Made by a program: the position numbers and the translations under genes. This document shows, piece after piece, positions 1-8,694 of a stretch of 64,000 nucleotides of DNA. How positions within the stretch are numbered: the stretch's first letter is position 1; each line of letters starts with the position of its first letter. The stretch spans positions 1-64,000 of the forward strand of contig JAPLDR010000124.1 of the NCBI GenBank assembly GCA_026391655.1, in the 5' to 3' direction. This stretch comes from Bacteroidia bacterium (GTDB lineage Bacteria > Bacteroidota > Bacteroidia > Bacteroidales > Prolixibacteraceae). Under the pieces are notes generated by a model. The model had not been told where the DNA came from. It searched no databases and saw nothing but the letters and a program-made list of their open reading frames with translations.

Positions 1-1448
1 TTTAGCAACGCGTTCGAACTCTGTCCGGTCGAAATTAACTTTCTTGACGGAGAATTCAGAAATATTAAACGAATACAAGAAGGTCTTATGAAAATCGGCA
101 TCTTCCTGCGGCAATAAAAAAGGTTTACAGGGATTCCCTTTGCCATCGACATACGATATATAGGCATTCATATACAATCCGTCCATCCTGCGGCTGCTGA
201 ATACCACCCATTTCCCGTTTGATGACCACGAGTGATAACTCTCCACATTATTGCTATTAAGGATATCTAATCTTTCGAGTGTCGAATCCGCAAGATGGAA
301 CATATACAAGTCGGCATCTTCGTCATAAGCGGGGAAATTTCCATGATCGGCAATGGTTATCATGATATTCTTTCCATCAGGAGATACGCGCGGAAAAGTA
401 ACACTCTTCCCAAGACGGGAAGCGGAGATTAAGGTATCGACCTTCGTCCCAAGTGTGGCGGTTGTTGCATCAAAAGAGATAGAGCAAAGACTATATCGGA
501 TACTCTTTTCTTCTTTGGGCATGGGGACAGCCTTAGCCGTGACAAAATAAAGTGTTTTACCGTCGGGATGGATAAATGCACTTTCTTCATCAAATTCAGT
601 ATTGATGGTAGGTTCGAAAATAGCAGCGGTGAAGTGAAAAAGAGATTCTTACCCACATCATAAATCACCATATCCGACTCCTGATCAAATCCATGTGCGC
701 GCTCCTGCCCTACCGAAGGAAACAACTGGCGTACCTTATTGATCGAATAGGCAATGTATTTAGCCGAGGGATGCCAGTAAGGGAATGATACACTCGAAAA
801 AGTGAGGGGCGTTTTTGTATTTATCTTTTCAATCTTATCCCCGCGGATCAGGATCGTTCCTGCATTATTTTCGCGCAGGTGGATCATCATATTATCGGGG
901 TTGTTATTGGCCATCGAATGACAATTCATGCAGGTTTGAGGCAATAAACGACTGTCGATAATGGTCTGAACCTTGAAATCGGATAAACAACGCTCATAGA
1001 TTCCCATCGTATTCCACGTTTGATAACCGGGATGGATTAAGCGGTAAACCAAATATTCATCGATGGGATCGGAGGCCACAAAATAGCTGAACGGTTTGTA
1101 TCTGATCCAATTGTTATTCTGACGGGTATAGACAGTCAGATAGATGCTGTCTTCTTTGTTCTCTGACAGAAATTCCGACCAGTCGGAAACGGGAATATCT
1201 GTTTTGTCTCCTTTAAAACTTCTCTCCAATCCACCGTTTTTCCCTTTTATGGAGAGGAATAACCCGTCGCACGTTTCGTTGACTTTAAAATTAAGAGGCG
1301 CAATATTAAAGGGGATTGTCGTTCCATTTTGTGACGGGAAAATGGATGGTAATTTACCCGCGTCAGCAGCATTCTGAGGAGCCGGTTGGGAACATCCCAG
1401 AAATAAAATTGTTATCAGGAATAGAAGAAGAATATTATTTATTTTCAT
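1..1448 (-). CDS. Haem-motif beta-propeller lipoprotein, copy 1 (frameshifted, cut by window edge)
   Basis: TolB/PD40-like secreted protein, third and most distal copy in the triplicated cluster. The N-terminus has a lipoprotein signal (hydrophobic stretch then FLGCS). A single CMNCH c-type haem motif lies near residue 172, followed by propeller blades (YWHPSAKYIAYS). After about residue 268 the frame is lost: the homologous continuation (FEPT, FIHPDGKTLYF, YSLCSISFD, SVTFPRVSPDGK, YHSWSSN) is in the -1 frame, uninterrupted to position 1. The shift lies near 625-645, next to a T5 run (minus strand). Its paralogues at 3841-5364 and 7249-8694 are intact, which shows what the ancestral frame was. 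The gene lies 190 bp downstream of its membrane-protein partner. Either a sequencing indel or a young pseudogene fits. The exact function of the family is not known to me. Confidence 0.75.
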
Positions 1449-1548
1449 GCTTTTGAAAGACTTTTTAAAAATTGATTTGAATAAATTTTAGAGTATTCTC
1501 TTTGATCCATTTTAGTGATATTTTGTGAATTAGTGTCCATTTTTTTTG

Positions 1549-1636
1549 CCACCAATGCACAAAAACACCAAACCCCACCAAATTTATCCAGCAAATCCTT
1601 TGGTGTAATTTGGAGTATTGGTGATTTGGTGGCATT
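1549..1636. repeat. Palindromic intergenic repeat
   Basis: Imperfect inverted repeat between copy 1 of the membrane protein and copy 1 of the propeller gene. The left arm begins GCCACCAATGCACAAAAACA and the right arm ends TTGGTGATTTGGTGGC, so the arms pair with mismatches. It resembles the CACCAA/TTGGTG repeats scattered in Bacteroidota intergenic DNA. A 65-codon frame (1445-1642) reads through it but is composed of the repeat and is not called. Confidence 0.55.
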
Positions 1637-1638
1637 CT

Positions 1639-3450
1639 TCAATTTTTAGATGTGCTTTCATTAAAATGAACGTAATACCAATACGTATTGCCATATAATT
1701 GCTTCATCAATGCGGGGTTTTTATTGCCACCGTTTTTAAAAGCACCGGCATACAATTCAATGCGCCTTCGCACATCGTCGCTTATTTTATATTGCGCCAA
1801 AGCTTCGGGCCATTCGGGCAGCAGCGTCTTCGTATAGACCAAAGCCTCCTGGTATACGAGCGGTGTATCAGCATAATTCATCGAACGGCTTAATGGCAGA
1901 TATTTCAAAAACTGATCGAGGTCTTTTTGCAATAAAAACGACGACATCAGGTATTCGTAAGCCATCCGGTTTTTCGGATTACCCCTGAGTAAAGCGATCA
2001 TGGTCAGATCGACCTGATCGAACTGAAAATAAAAATCATCTTTCACCTGACTGGAACGAAGTTTCCCCCAAAGCGGATGCGCATTTATTTTTTCTTCGTT
2101 GTTCAGATAGGTCGAGGCATCATTTGCCCATTTCCTGTAAAATAAATTCTTTTGCAGATAGCTTAAGAATTTGGCCGCCACATCGTATTGTCCGGTAACA
2201 ATACATGTTTCGGCATATCGTTTAACGGCACGAACCGGCATCACAGCATCGGGCGATGAATCGATTGATTCCATGGCCAGCATCTGCGAGAAATTGATCA
2301 ACCCAAGATAGAAATAAGGTTCATTCGCAATCAATGGTGCCATCCCGTGCAGCTTATAGGGAATAAAAAAATCTGTCAGATGCGGATTAAATGAAAAGAG
2401 TCGCGTACTCAATTGATTCGTCTGCCCCATAGCGAGCATTAAAGCCAGTCGCCCCTGACTTCCTGTCGGCGGATTTTTCTCGGCATTTTTAATAATATCA
2501 AACCATTGTTGCCGGTTTACGAGGTTATCGTACAGCATCTCCTTTTCTTCCTCAACATTTGGATAATGCTGGAATCCATATCCCATATACAACAACAGGA
2601 AGGCTCCAAATACATATTGAAGTATTGTCCTGACTTTAGCCGAAAGCGTATTTTGTACGATAAACTGGTATAGAATCAGGAACGGAACCGATAAAAAAAT
2701 CAGAATTATTGTGGATGGAAAGATCAGGCTGAACTTGTAATAAGCTGACGAATAGTAGCACTGCAACAACGTATCGATTACGAGATAATGACGGACAACC
2801 AATGGAATACTTATACCCATAAGTAAACATCCTGAGATAAACCACCAGATATGCGGCATCTGACTGATTTGGGAATCCTTTTTAAAACGAATAACCAACT
2901 CAATTGAAATCACAGACAATACAAACAGGATATAGGTCCCGCCAAACAACCAATATATCAAAGGAATTAGAATCAAACCAAAAACCATTCGCAGATTAGG
3001 TGCTGCTATTCTCAAATAAATCACAATAGTCCAGATTGACACCCCAACGGCCAATGCACCCGAAATGTAGAAGAAGTCGTTGCACAACAAAAAACAGTAA
3101 CCCACGGCAGGTAAAAAAGCAAGCACATTTAGCCTGTTACCGAAAAGCTGTTTCAAAACACATTGGGCAGGATAATAAATCGAGAAGATGATTCCACTCA
3201 CCACGAACGCTCCAACCCAGGGGTATAAAAAAAACTGAGTGAGGAATTCGCCACAATAAATGGCAAATCCATCCTGAATGGCCAAATGACAGGTCAGGTA
3301 ATCAAAACCGGTCAAAAACAGCTGCATTTGCTCTTTTTGTACGAGGTGACTGGGATAATACGTACCCCAGAAAACAAGCAATGCTGTGAAGAATATGACG
3401 GATGAGAAAATGGTTAATGCCGTTATTTTGCTTTCCTTCATAACATTCAA
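1639..3450 (-). CDS. Polytopic membrane protein with helical-repeat tail (probable DUF6057), copy 1
   Basis: Integral inner-membrane protein of 603 aa. About ten hydrophobic segments fill residues ~10-290. A soluble C-terminal half of paired helices follows (AVKRYAETCIVTGQYDVAAK is TPR-like). It shares with the copies at 5383 and 8691 the motifs KEQ.QLFL, FLTQFF, YWL.GG, a YEYLM motif in the tail and a terminal YWYY..F. It is the upstream partner of a haem-motif propeller lipoprotein, an arrangement repeated three times. I recognise this as probable DUF6057, which has no established function; a role in assembling, or passing electrons or signals to, the paired propeller is inference only. The start at 3450 is followed by a second Met three codons on. 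Confidence 0.7.
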   Translation of the reverse strand: MNVMKESKITALTIFSSVIFFTALLVFWGTYYPSHLVQKEQMQLFLTGFDYLTCHLAIQDGFAIYCGEFLTQFFLYPWVGAFVVSGIIFSIYYPAQCVLKQLFGNRLNVLAFLPAVGYCFLLCNDFFYISGALAVGVSIWTIVIYLRIAAPNLRMVFGLILIPLIYWLFGGTYILFVLSVISIELVIRFKKDSQISQMPHIWWFISGCLLMGISIPLVVRHYLVIDTLLQCYYSSAYYKFSLIFPSTIILIFLSVPFLILYQFIVQNTLSAKVRTILQYVFGAFLLLYMGYGFQHYPNVEEEKEMLYDNLVNRQQWFDIIKNAEKNPPTGSQGRLALMLAMGQTNQLSTRLFSFNPHLTDFFIPYKLHGMAPLIANEPYFYLGLINFSQMLAMESIDSSPDAVMPVRAVKRYAETCIVTGQYDVAAKFLSYLQKNLFYRKWANDASTYLNNEEKINAHPLWGKLRSSQVKDDFYFQFDQVDLTMIALLRGNPKNRMAYEYLMSSFLLQKDLDQFLKYLPLSRSMNYADTPLVYQEALVYTKTLLPEWPEALAQYKISDDVRRRIELYAGAFKNGGNKNPALMKQLYGNTYWYYVHFNESTSKN

Positions 3451-3635
3451 TTAAATCTTTTGCCTGTAAAAAACCTTTGGAATAATAAACTTTCTATTTA
3501 AATTCCACCTTTGTTTGGTCATAATCGTGTTAATATGCCCGGATTGTGCCATAGGCACAAAATATTGGTAGAATTCGGATATCCTGTAAAACATACCGTC
3601 CCGTACGGGCAATGCTGTTAAGTTAAGGGTTTTTG

Positions 3636-3728
3636 ATTGTTTTTTCTTTGTGGAACTTTGTGTTTCTGTGTCTTGGTGGCTATTTTTTCTTGCCACAAAG
3701 TCACTAAGCCACAAAGGAACACCAAGAA
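3636..3728. repeat. Palindromic intergenic repeat
   Basis: Imperfect hairpin in the 390-bp gap between pairs 1 and 2. The left arm runs CTTTGTGG...TCTTGGTGGC and the right arm GCCACAAAGTCACTAAGCCA and onward to ACCAAG. The arms are complementary over about 30 positions with mismatches. An 87-codon minus frame (3451-3714) covers it but lacks family similarity and is not called. Nothing else is visible in the gap. Confidence 0.6.
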
Positions 3729-3840
3729 ATCTGCTAACTTAACGACATTGCCCTAAGGGGAATCTACATCGAAATTAATCAGTTTCAAAATACATAACGA
3801 TCTTTTAAAATTCGGAAACTGTTTCTTCATATCCCGATGT

Positions 3841-5364
3841 TCATTGTTTAAACGTCACTTTCTTTAAGGGCGATTCCAGCAGTTTCTCCAATTCGGGAAT
3901 ATTTACGTCTACTTTTTCGTTTACAAATTCAGGAATATTAAAAGAAAACAGAAGCCGGTCGTAATATTCAGTGTCTTTTTGCGGCAATAAAAACGGTTTT
4001 CCGGCCTTCCCGTTTTCATCCAGATAAGCGATAAATGGCCGTGTATATAAACCATCCATGCGCCGGCTGCTAAATACAAACCACCGCGAGTTCGACGACC
4101 ATGAATGATAACTTTCCGTATCATCGCTGTTCACTTCGTCAATACGCCGAGTACTTTTCGTTTTCAAATCAAGCAAATAAAGATCAGCTTCTTTGTGCCA
4201 GATGGAGAAGTTCCCGTAATCGATCAGCGTAAACATGATGTATTTTCCATCGGGTGAAGGACGCGGGAAAGTGACACTTTTTTGCAGCGCAACTGCATTG
4301 AATAACGTATCGATCCGGTCGCCAAAAGTTCCGTTATCGGGATTAAAAGAGATGCTGCAAAGGTTATACCGGACTTCGTTAAACTCGGCGGGCATCTTTT
4401 TATGAGCAGCCCTGCAGAAATAAAGGGTTCGTCCGTCAGCTGAAAACGAGGGAAATGTTTCAAAAATACTGTCCTGCATCAACAAATTACAACTGATCGC
4501 CTGATTATTTTTAATATCATACACAACGACATCCGAAGCGGCATCGCCCACTTCAACTCTTTTCCCTGCAGCTTCATGAAAAACCTGGTGCGTATTATTC
4601 ACAGAATAGGCGATATAATTGCCCGAAGGATGCCAGAAAGGATAGACAAAATTCGACATTGTTTTGTCGGTTTTGGTGTTTAACAGGTTCATCTTGCCAT
4701 TGGATATTAAAGCAGTACCCCCTTTTTTACCCCTGATGTGAAAACTCATATCCTTCGTATTTGACTGCCGGAAAGAGTGACAGTTCACACAACTTCCGGG
4801 AATCAGTGTATTTTCTACAATTGGGGATTGATCAAAATTTGAAAGATTACGCTGGTAAATACCCATCTTACTGTAAACCTCGTAACCGGGAGCAATCAAA
4901 CGATAGACCAGTCCGTAATCAATTGGCGTTGTGCTCACATACATTGCAAAAGGGGCATACTGTTTCCATTTGTCATGCTGCTTTATAGAAACCGTTATCT
5001 GAAGACTATCACCTTTGGAACCGGAGAGCATTTTAGTCCATTTACTGACGGGGATACAAATCTCTTTCGCATCCTGAAGGTGGATCACTTGATTGTTTCG
5101 TCCTTTAATGACAGCATCGATGGCTGTATATTCAGCCTTCACCTTAAAATTCAGGGGCGCAATAGTCGCAGGAATGGTTACTCCCACATAGTCGGGAAAC
5201 AGCGACGGTTTTTCTTTCAATACATCTGTGGGCGACACCTTTTCGCTGCAGGATGAAAGGACCAGAAGGAAGAAGCCAGTTGCCAGTAGCCAATTGCCTG
5301 CCGCCAGCCGCCAGCCGCCAATTGCCTGAAGTATGTTTTTTATATTGAATTCATTTAATGTCAT
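3841..5364 (-). CDS. Haem-motif beta-propeller lipoprotein, copy 2
   Basis: Secreted protein of 507 aa, predicted lipoprotein (LVLSSCS). Order: N-terminal beta domain, CVNCHSF single haem-c motif near residue 196, then a PD40-type propeller (FWHPSGNYIAYS, FPSFSADGRTLYFC, FPRPSPDGKYIMFT, YHSWSSNSRWFVFSSRR). The gene starts 18 bp after the copy 2 membrane protein, so the two are probably co-transcribed. Oddity: the signal-peptide core (GGWRLAAGNWLLATGF) is encoded by a GCCAGC/TTGCC-rich repeat that elsewhere in this window is intergenic. One CxxCH suggests one covalently bound haem and so an electron-transfer or sensory role; this is inferred, since only the motif is seen. Confidence 0.78.
   Translation of the reverse strand: MTLNEFNIKNILQAIGGWRLAAGNWLLATGFFLLVLSSCSEKVSPTDVLKEKPSLFPDYVGVTIPATIAPLNFKVKAEYTAIDAVIKGRNNQVIHLQDAKEICIPVSKWTKMLSGSKGDSLQITVSIKQHDKWKQYAPFAMYVSTTPIDYGLVYRLIAPGYEVYSKMGIYQRNLSNFDQSPIVENTLIPGSCVNCHSFRQSNTKDMSFHIRGKKGGTALISNGKMNLLNTKTDKTMSNFVYPFWHPSGNYIAYSVNNTHQVFHEAAGKRVEVGDAASDVVVYDIKNNQAISCNLLMQDSIFETFPSFSADGRTLYFCRAAHKKMPAEFNEVRYNLCSISFNPDNGTFGDRIDTLFNAVALQKSVTFPRPSPDGKYIMFTLIDYGNFSIWHKEADLYLLDLKTKSTRRIDEVNSDDTESYHSWSSNSRWFVFSSRRMDGLYTRPFIAYLDENGKAGKPFLLPQKDTEYYDRLLFSFNIPEFVNEKVDVNIPELEKLLESPLKKVTFKQ
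5270..5332. repeat. GCCAGT/TTGCC-rich repeat inside signal-peptide coding DNA
   Basis: The plus strand reads in units of GCCAGTTGCC, GCCAATTGCC and GCCGCCAGCC. It encodes the hydrophobic core of the copy 2 propeller signal peptide. Similar GCCAG/TTGC-rich sequence occurs in noncoding DNA at ~11166-11207 and ~25381-25440. Confidence 0.6.
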
Positions 5365-5382
5365 ATAACCACTTTTTAAGGT

Positions 5383-7146
5383 TTATTTTCTAAATTGAAG
5401 ATAGTACCAATAGGTATTTGTGAAGGCATCAAACAGCTTAGGGTCAGGATCAATTTGATGCGGGCTGATCCTTTCGAAAGCTTTAATGCGTTGCTTCGTT
5501 AACGGATTTATCGGATAAAGAATTTCCTTTGAGGGGTCGGTATTTGTCTTTTCCCAAATGTACATTAATGCTTCCTGATAACTATTGGGAATTGCCTTAT
5601 AGTGTAGTGTCCGGCCCAAAGGAAAGTATTGTACAAAATGCTTTAAGTCTTTAATAAGTAGCGTATAAGCCATTAAATATTCATAAGCCATCCGGTTCTC
5701 GCTGTTTTGCCGGAATAAAACGCCAAGCATCATATCTTTTTCCCCTTCGCTGAAAAGAAAGTCGTCCTTTGTACGACATTGACGCAACCACCCCCATTCG
5801 GGATGTTGAGCAATTAAATTTTCGTCCTTCATGGTGATGAGTGCTTTTGTTGCCCAGACCCGGTAATAAAATGTCTTTTGCAACAGGTGCAAATACTTCG
5901 CGGCAACGGTATAATTCCCGTTGATCAGATTGGTTTCAGCCAAACGCTTCACCGCACGGACACTCTTCTGGTAGTCGGGCAAAGCCTCCATTGCCTCAAA
6001 GGCATAGCGTTGCGCCGTATTTATAAACCCTAAATGATAATAGACCTCTCCGACCATCATTGGAATCGTAAAATCACGCGTAAAATCGGGAATTAAGCCA
6101 CCGATACCATTCTGGTAATAGTAAAACATACGATCGGCAAGCAATCCCTCTTTTGCAAGAGCAAGATTGAGACAGGTCACAGAAAGGGGGCTCGTGGGTG
6201 TCTTCCTGTCGGCAAGCGCAATTACATGGTCCCATTTTCGCATCCTTACATTAAAATCGTAGGCCATCACCTCTTCCTTTTCCATATCGGCAACCTGACG
6301 GATAAACAGGTAACCACCAGATAACAATACGACTAATTGAACAACGAATATCAATATCTTTCTGTTTTTCTTTATATGAACAGTAAGGAAATGAAGGATA
6401 ATGGGAATGAATACGATGAGCAGGCCAATTAATCCAATTGATACAGGAATAATTACAGGGAACCGGAAGAAATTGACACCAATCCATGCCTGCCTCATGG
6501 GATACTGAAGGAGATAGGTTTTACTTAGTACCGGCAGGGCAAAAGAAAGCGCAACACATCCTAACGTAAATAAGATCAGATGAATAATTTTAATTTCCCG
6601 CTTCATTATCTCTCTTATAATTACGAACAGTGGCAGCAGCAAAAATGCACCTCCGACAAGCCAGTAAAGCAAAGGGATTAATAACAAAACAAAAAAAATA
6701 CGGACCCGATTACCTTTAAGCAGCGTATAGGCGCCAATAGAAGCCGCCGTGAGCAACATGACCACAACGCCTCCCAACAAATAATTTTCATCGCATAACA
6801 ACCCCCAATAGAGCAACGAAGGAATAAACGTGATTGGCATAAACAACGGCTTTGCTCCCAGTTGTTGGGAAATAAACCATATGGTTCTTTGCAGGAGTGT
6901 GAATAATATGGCAATAATAATCGCACCGACCCACGAGTAAAAGAAAAACTGCGTGAAGAAATTACCTGTAAAGTCGCTAAACCCACCCGGTTTTGCCACG
7001 AACTGAAAGAAGTAGTCAGGAGAGAATAAAAACAGTTGGTACTGCTCCTGATAATTCAGATGAAATGGGTATAAAAAGGCAAAAAACGCAAAAACCATTA
7101 ATCCAAATACCAGCGAAAGTAGCTTATCGATCGAAAATATCTTCAT
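5383..7146 (-). CDS. Polytopic membrane protein with helical-repeat tail (probable DUF6057), copy 2
   Basis: Inner-membrane protein of 587 aa, second paralogue of the triplicated pair. About ten membrane segments occupy the first ~290 residues. Diagnostic stretches are QEQYQLFLFSPDYF near residue 33, FFTQFFFYSWVGA near 62 and YWLVGGAFLLLPL near 162. The C-terminal half is helical (AVKRLAETNLINGNYTVAAK; NRMAYEYLMAYTLL) and ends NTYWYYLQFRK. It is followed after 18 bp by its propeller partner. The 102-bp gap upstream, to the copy 3 propeller, could hold a promoter or simply be an operon spacer. Function unknown. Confidence 0.7.
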   Translation of the reverse strand: MKIFSIDKLLSLVFGLMVFAFFAFLYPFHLNYQEQYQLFLFSPDYFFQFVAKPGGFSDFTGNFFTQFFFYSWVGAIIIAILFTLLQRTIWFISQQLGAKPLFMPITFIPSLLYWGLLCDENYLLGGVVVMLLTAASIGAYTLLKGNRVRIFFVLLLIPLLYWLVGGAFLLLPLFVIIREIMKREIKIIHLILFTLGCVALSFALPVLSKTYLLQYPMRQAWIGVNFFRFPVIIPVSIGLIGLLIVFIPIILHFLTVHIKKNRKILIFVVQLVVLLSGGYLFIRQVADMEKEEVMAYDFNVRMRKWDHVIALADRKTPTSPLSVTCLNLALAKEGLLADRMFYYYQNGIGGLIPDFTRDFTIPMMVGEVYYHLGFINTAQRYAFEAMEALPDYQKSVRAVKRLAETNLINGNYTVAAKYLHLLQKTFYYRVWATKALITMKDENLIAQHPEWGWLRQCRTKDDFLFSEGEKDMMLGVLFRQNSENRMAYEYLMAYTLLIKDLKHFVQYFPLGRTLHYKAIPNSYQEALMYIWEKTNTDPSKEILYPINPLTKQRIKAFERISPHQIDPDPKLFDAFTNTYWYYLQFRK

Positions 7147-7248
7147 TTGGAATATGTTATAACTTCATTTACAATATTCATAAAATTCAAATCTGCTTAT
7201 TCAATCAATTTCAGGCGAAAAATATTAAAAATTGAATGAATAACCGCA

Positions 7249-8694
7249 TCACTTCACCTGCTCAACCTCCTGATCCCAATAAACGCGCTCAATATCCTTT
7301 GCATCAAATGGCGTCGGGCCTTTAGCGAGTTCAGGAATATTAAACGATTTAAGGGTATTATCGTACACTGATGGATCGCGTTGTGGCAAAACAAACGGTT
7401 TGAAAGCCTTACCCGTTGAATCGATGTAACAAATATAAGGTTTGCCATAGATTCCGTCATCGCGTTTGCTCGCAAAAACAAACCACCGGCTATTTGACGA
7501 CCAGCTGTGATATGAATCTGAATTGGGTCCATTCACAACCTTCAAACGATCGATTTCTCCCGTTTTCAGGTTCATCAGCTGCAAATCTGCTTCGCGATGC
7601 CAGATTGGGAAAGTGCCATAATCGGCAACGGTATACAGGAGGTACTTGCCATCAGGCGATGTTTTCAGATGACAGACAGAACCGCCCATCTTTCGGGCAT
7701 TCCAAAGTGTATCTGCTTTTAAGCCTATCGTCCCATTTTCTGCATCGAAACTTACACGACAAATATTGTATTTCAACAATTTGATGCTATCGGGCAAAGG
7801 GATGGCGGGTGCCACACAATAGTAAATCCACTTTCCATCGGCCGAAAAGACAGGGAAGGTTTCCAAAGCAGTGGAATCTGAGAGAAAAGGCTGGGTAATG
7901 ACCTCATCCTTATCAAAATCGATCACGATTAAGTCGGATGCAGTATCGTACACTTCAAGTCGCTCGCTTCGATAAGCATGTAATTCAGGGATGATAATAT
8001 TTGTCGAGAAAACAGCATATCGTCCTCCCGGATGAAAGTTGCCATAAACAGCATTCGAAAGCATTTCCTTGCCCCGGGTGTTGATTTTCCGCAGTTTGCC
8101 ATATCGGTTCAGAATGGTACCACCATTCTTACCTCTTAGATGAAACATCGAGAGTGAAGCGTTTTGGTTACCATAGATGTGGCAGTTCATGCAAGTACCG
8201 TCGGTTAAGTTATTGTCGGCAATTACGCGCTCATCAAAAGATTCAATATGGCGTTCAACCAGCTGCACCTTGTTCCACACTTCATAACCGGGTTCAATCA
8301 GCCGATAACTCAGAAACGGATCAATCCTGTCGCTCTTCACATGCCAATAGAATGGTTCATACTGAATCCACTCCCCATTTAGGTATGCCTTCACACAAAC
8401 AGACAGGTTTCGCCCCTGCTCTGCTGTAAGAAGTGCCTTCCATTTTTTCAACGGGATCTCAATTCTCTGAGTTCCTTTAATGGTAATTGAATCTTTGCTA
8501 CCTTTAATGGTCACCACCATATTATCCGGTCCATTTCGCATCAGGAAATTAAGTGGCGCCACATTAACCGGAATGGTCACATCAATATAGTCGGGATAGA
8601 TGGGTGGAAGAGTATGACTCATCTTTATGTCCGCAGGCCCGCTGCACGATGCCAGAATCAGGCTTATAATGGCAGAAAATATAAAACTCCTCAT
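7249..8694 (-). CDS. Haem-motif beta-propeller lipoprotein, copy 3
   Basis: Secreted protein of 481 aa with a lipoprotein signal (LILASCSG). The single haem-c motif CMNCHIY is near residue 177. Propeller blades follow with NFHPGGRYAVFS, FPVFSADGKWIYYC and LKTSPDGKYLLYT, then YHSWSSNSRWFVFASKR. Its ATG overlaps the stop codon of the copy 3 membrane-protein gene (ATGA at 8691-8694), so translation of the two is probably coupled, the strongest evidence that the pair functions together. Like copies 1 and 2 it ends with a conserved SFNIPEL-type tail. Confidence 0.78.
   Translation of the reverse strand: MRSFIFSAIISLILASCSGPADIKMSHTLPPIYPDYIDVTIPVNVAPLNFLMRNGPDNMVVTIKGSKDSITIKGTQRIEIPLKKWKALLTAEQGRNLSVCVKAYLNGEWIQYEPFYWHVKSDRIDPFLSYRLIEPGYEVWNKVQLVERHIESFDERVIADNNLTDGTCMNCHIYGNQNASLSMFHLRGKNGGTILNRYGKLRKINTRGKEMLSNAVYGNFHPGGRYAVFSTNIIIPELHAYRSERLEVYDTASDLIVIDFDKDEVITQPFLSDSTALETFPVFSADGKWIYYCVAPAIPLPDSIKLLKYNICRVSFDAENGTIGLKADTLWNARKMGGSVCHLKTSPDGKYLLYTVADYGTFPIWHREADLQLMNLKTGEIDRLKVVNGPNSDSYHSWSSNSRWFVFASKRDDGIYGKPYICYIDSTGKAFKPFVLPQRDPSVYDNTLKSFNIPELAKGPTPFDAKDIERVYWDQEVEQVK

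Noticed and set aside
1445-1642. 65-codon minus-strand gene overlapping both neighbours by four bases
   Set aside because: The frame is made of the palindromic CACCAA/TTGGTG repeat, has no recognisable protein pattern, and the other module gaps lack an equivalent.
3451-3714. 87-codon minus-strand gene before the membrane protein copy 1
   Set aside because: It runs through an intergenic palindrome; the composition is repeat-like and no homologue stands before copies 2 or 3.
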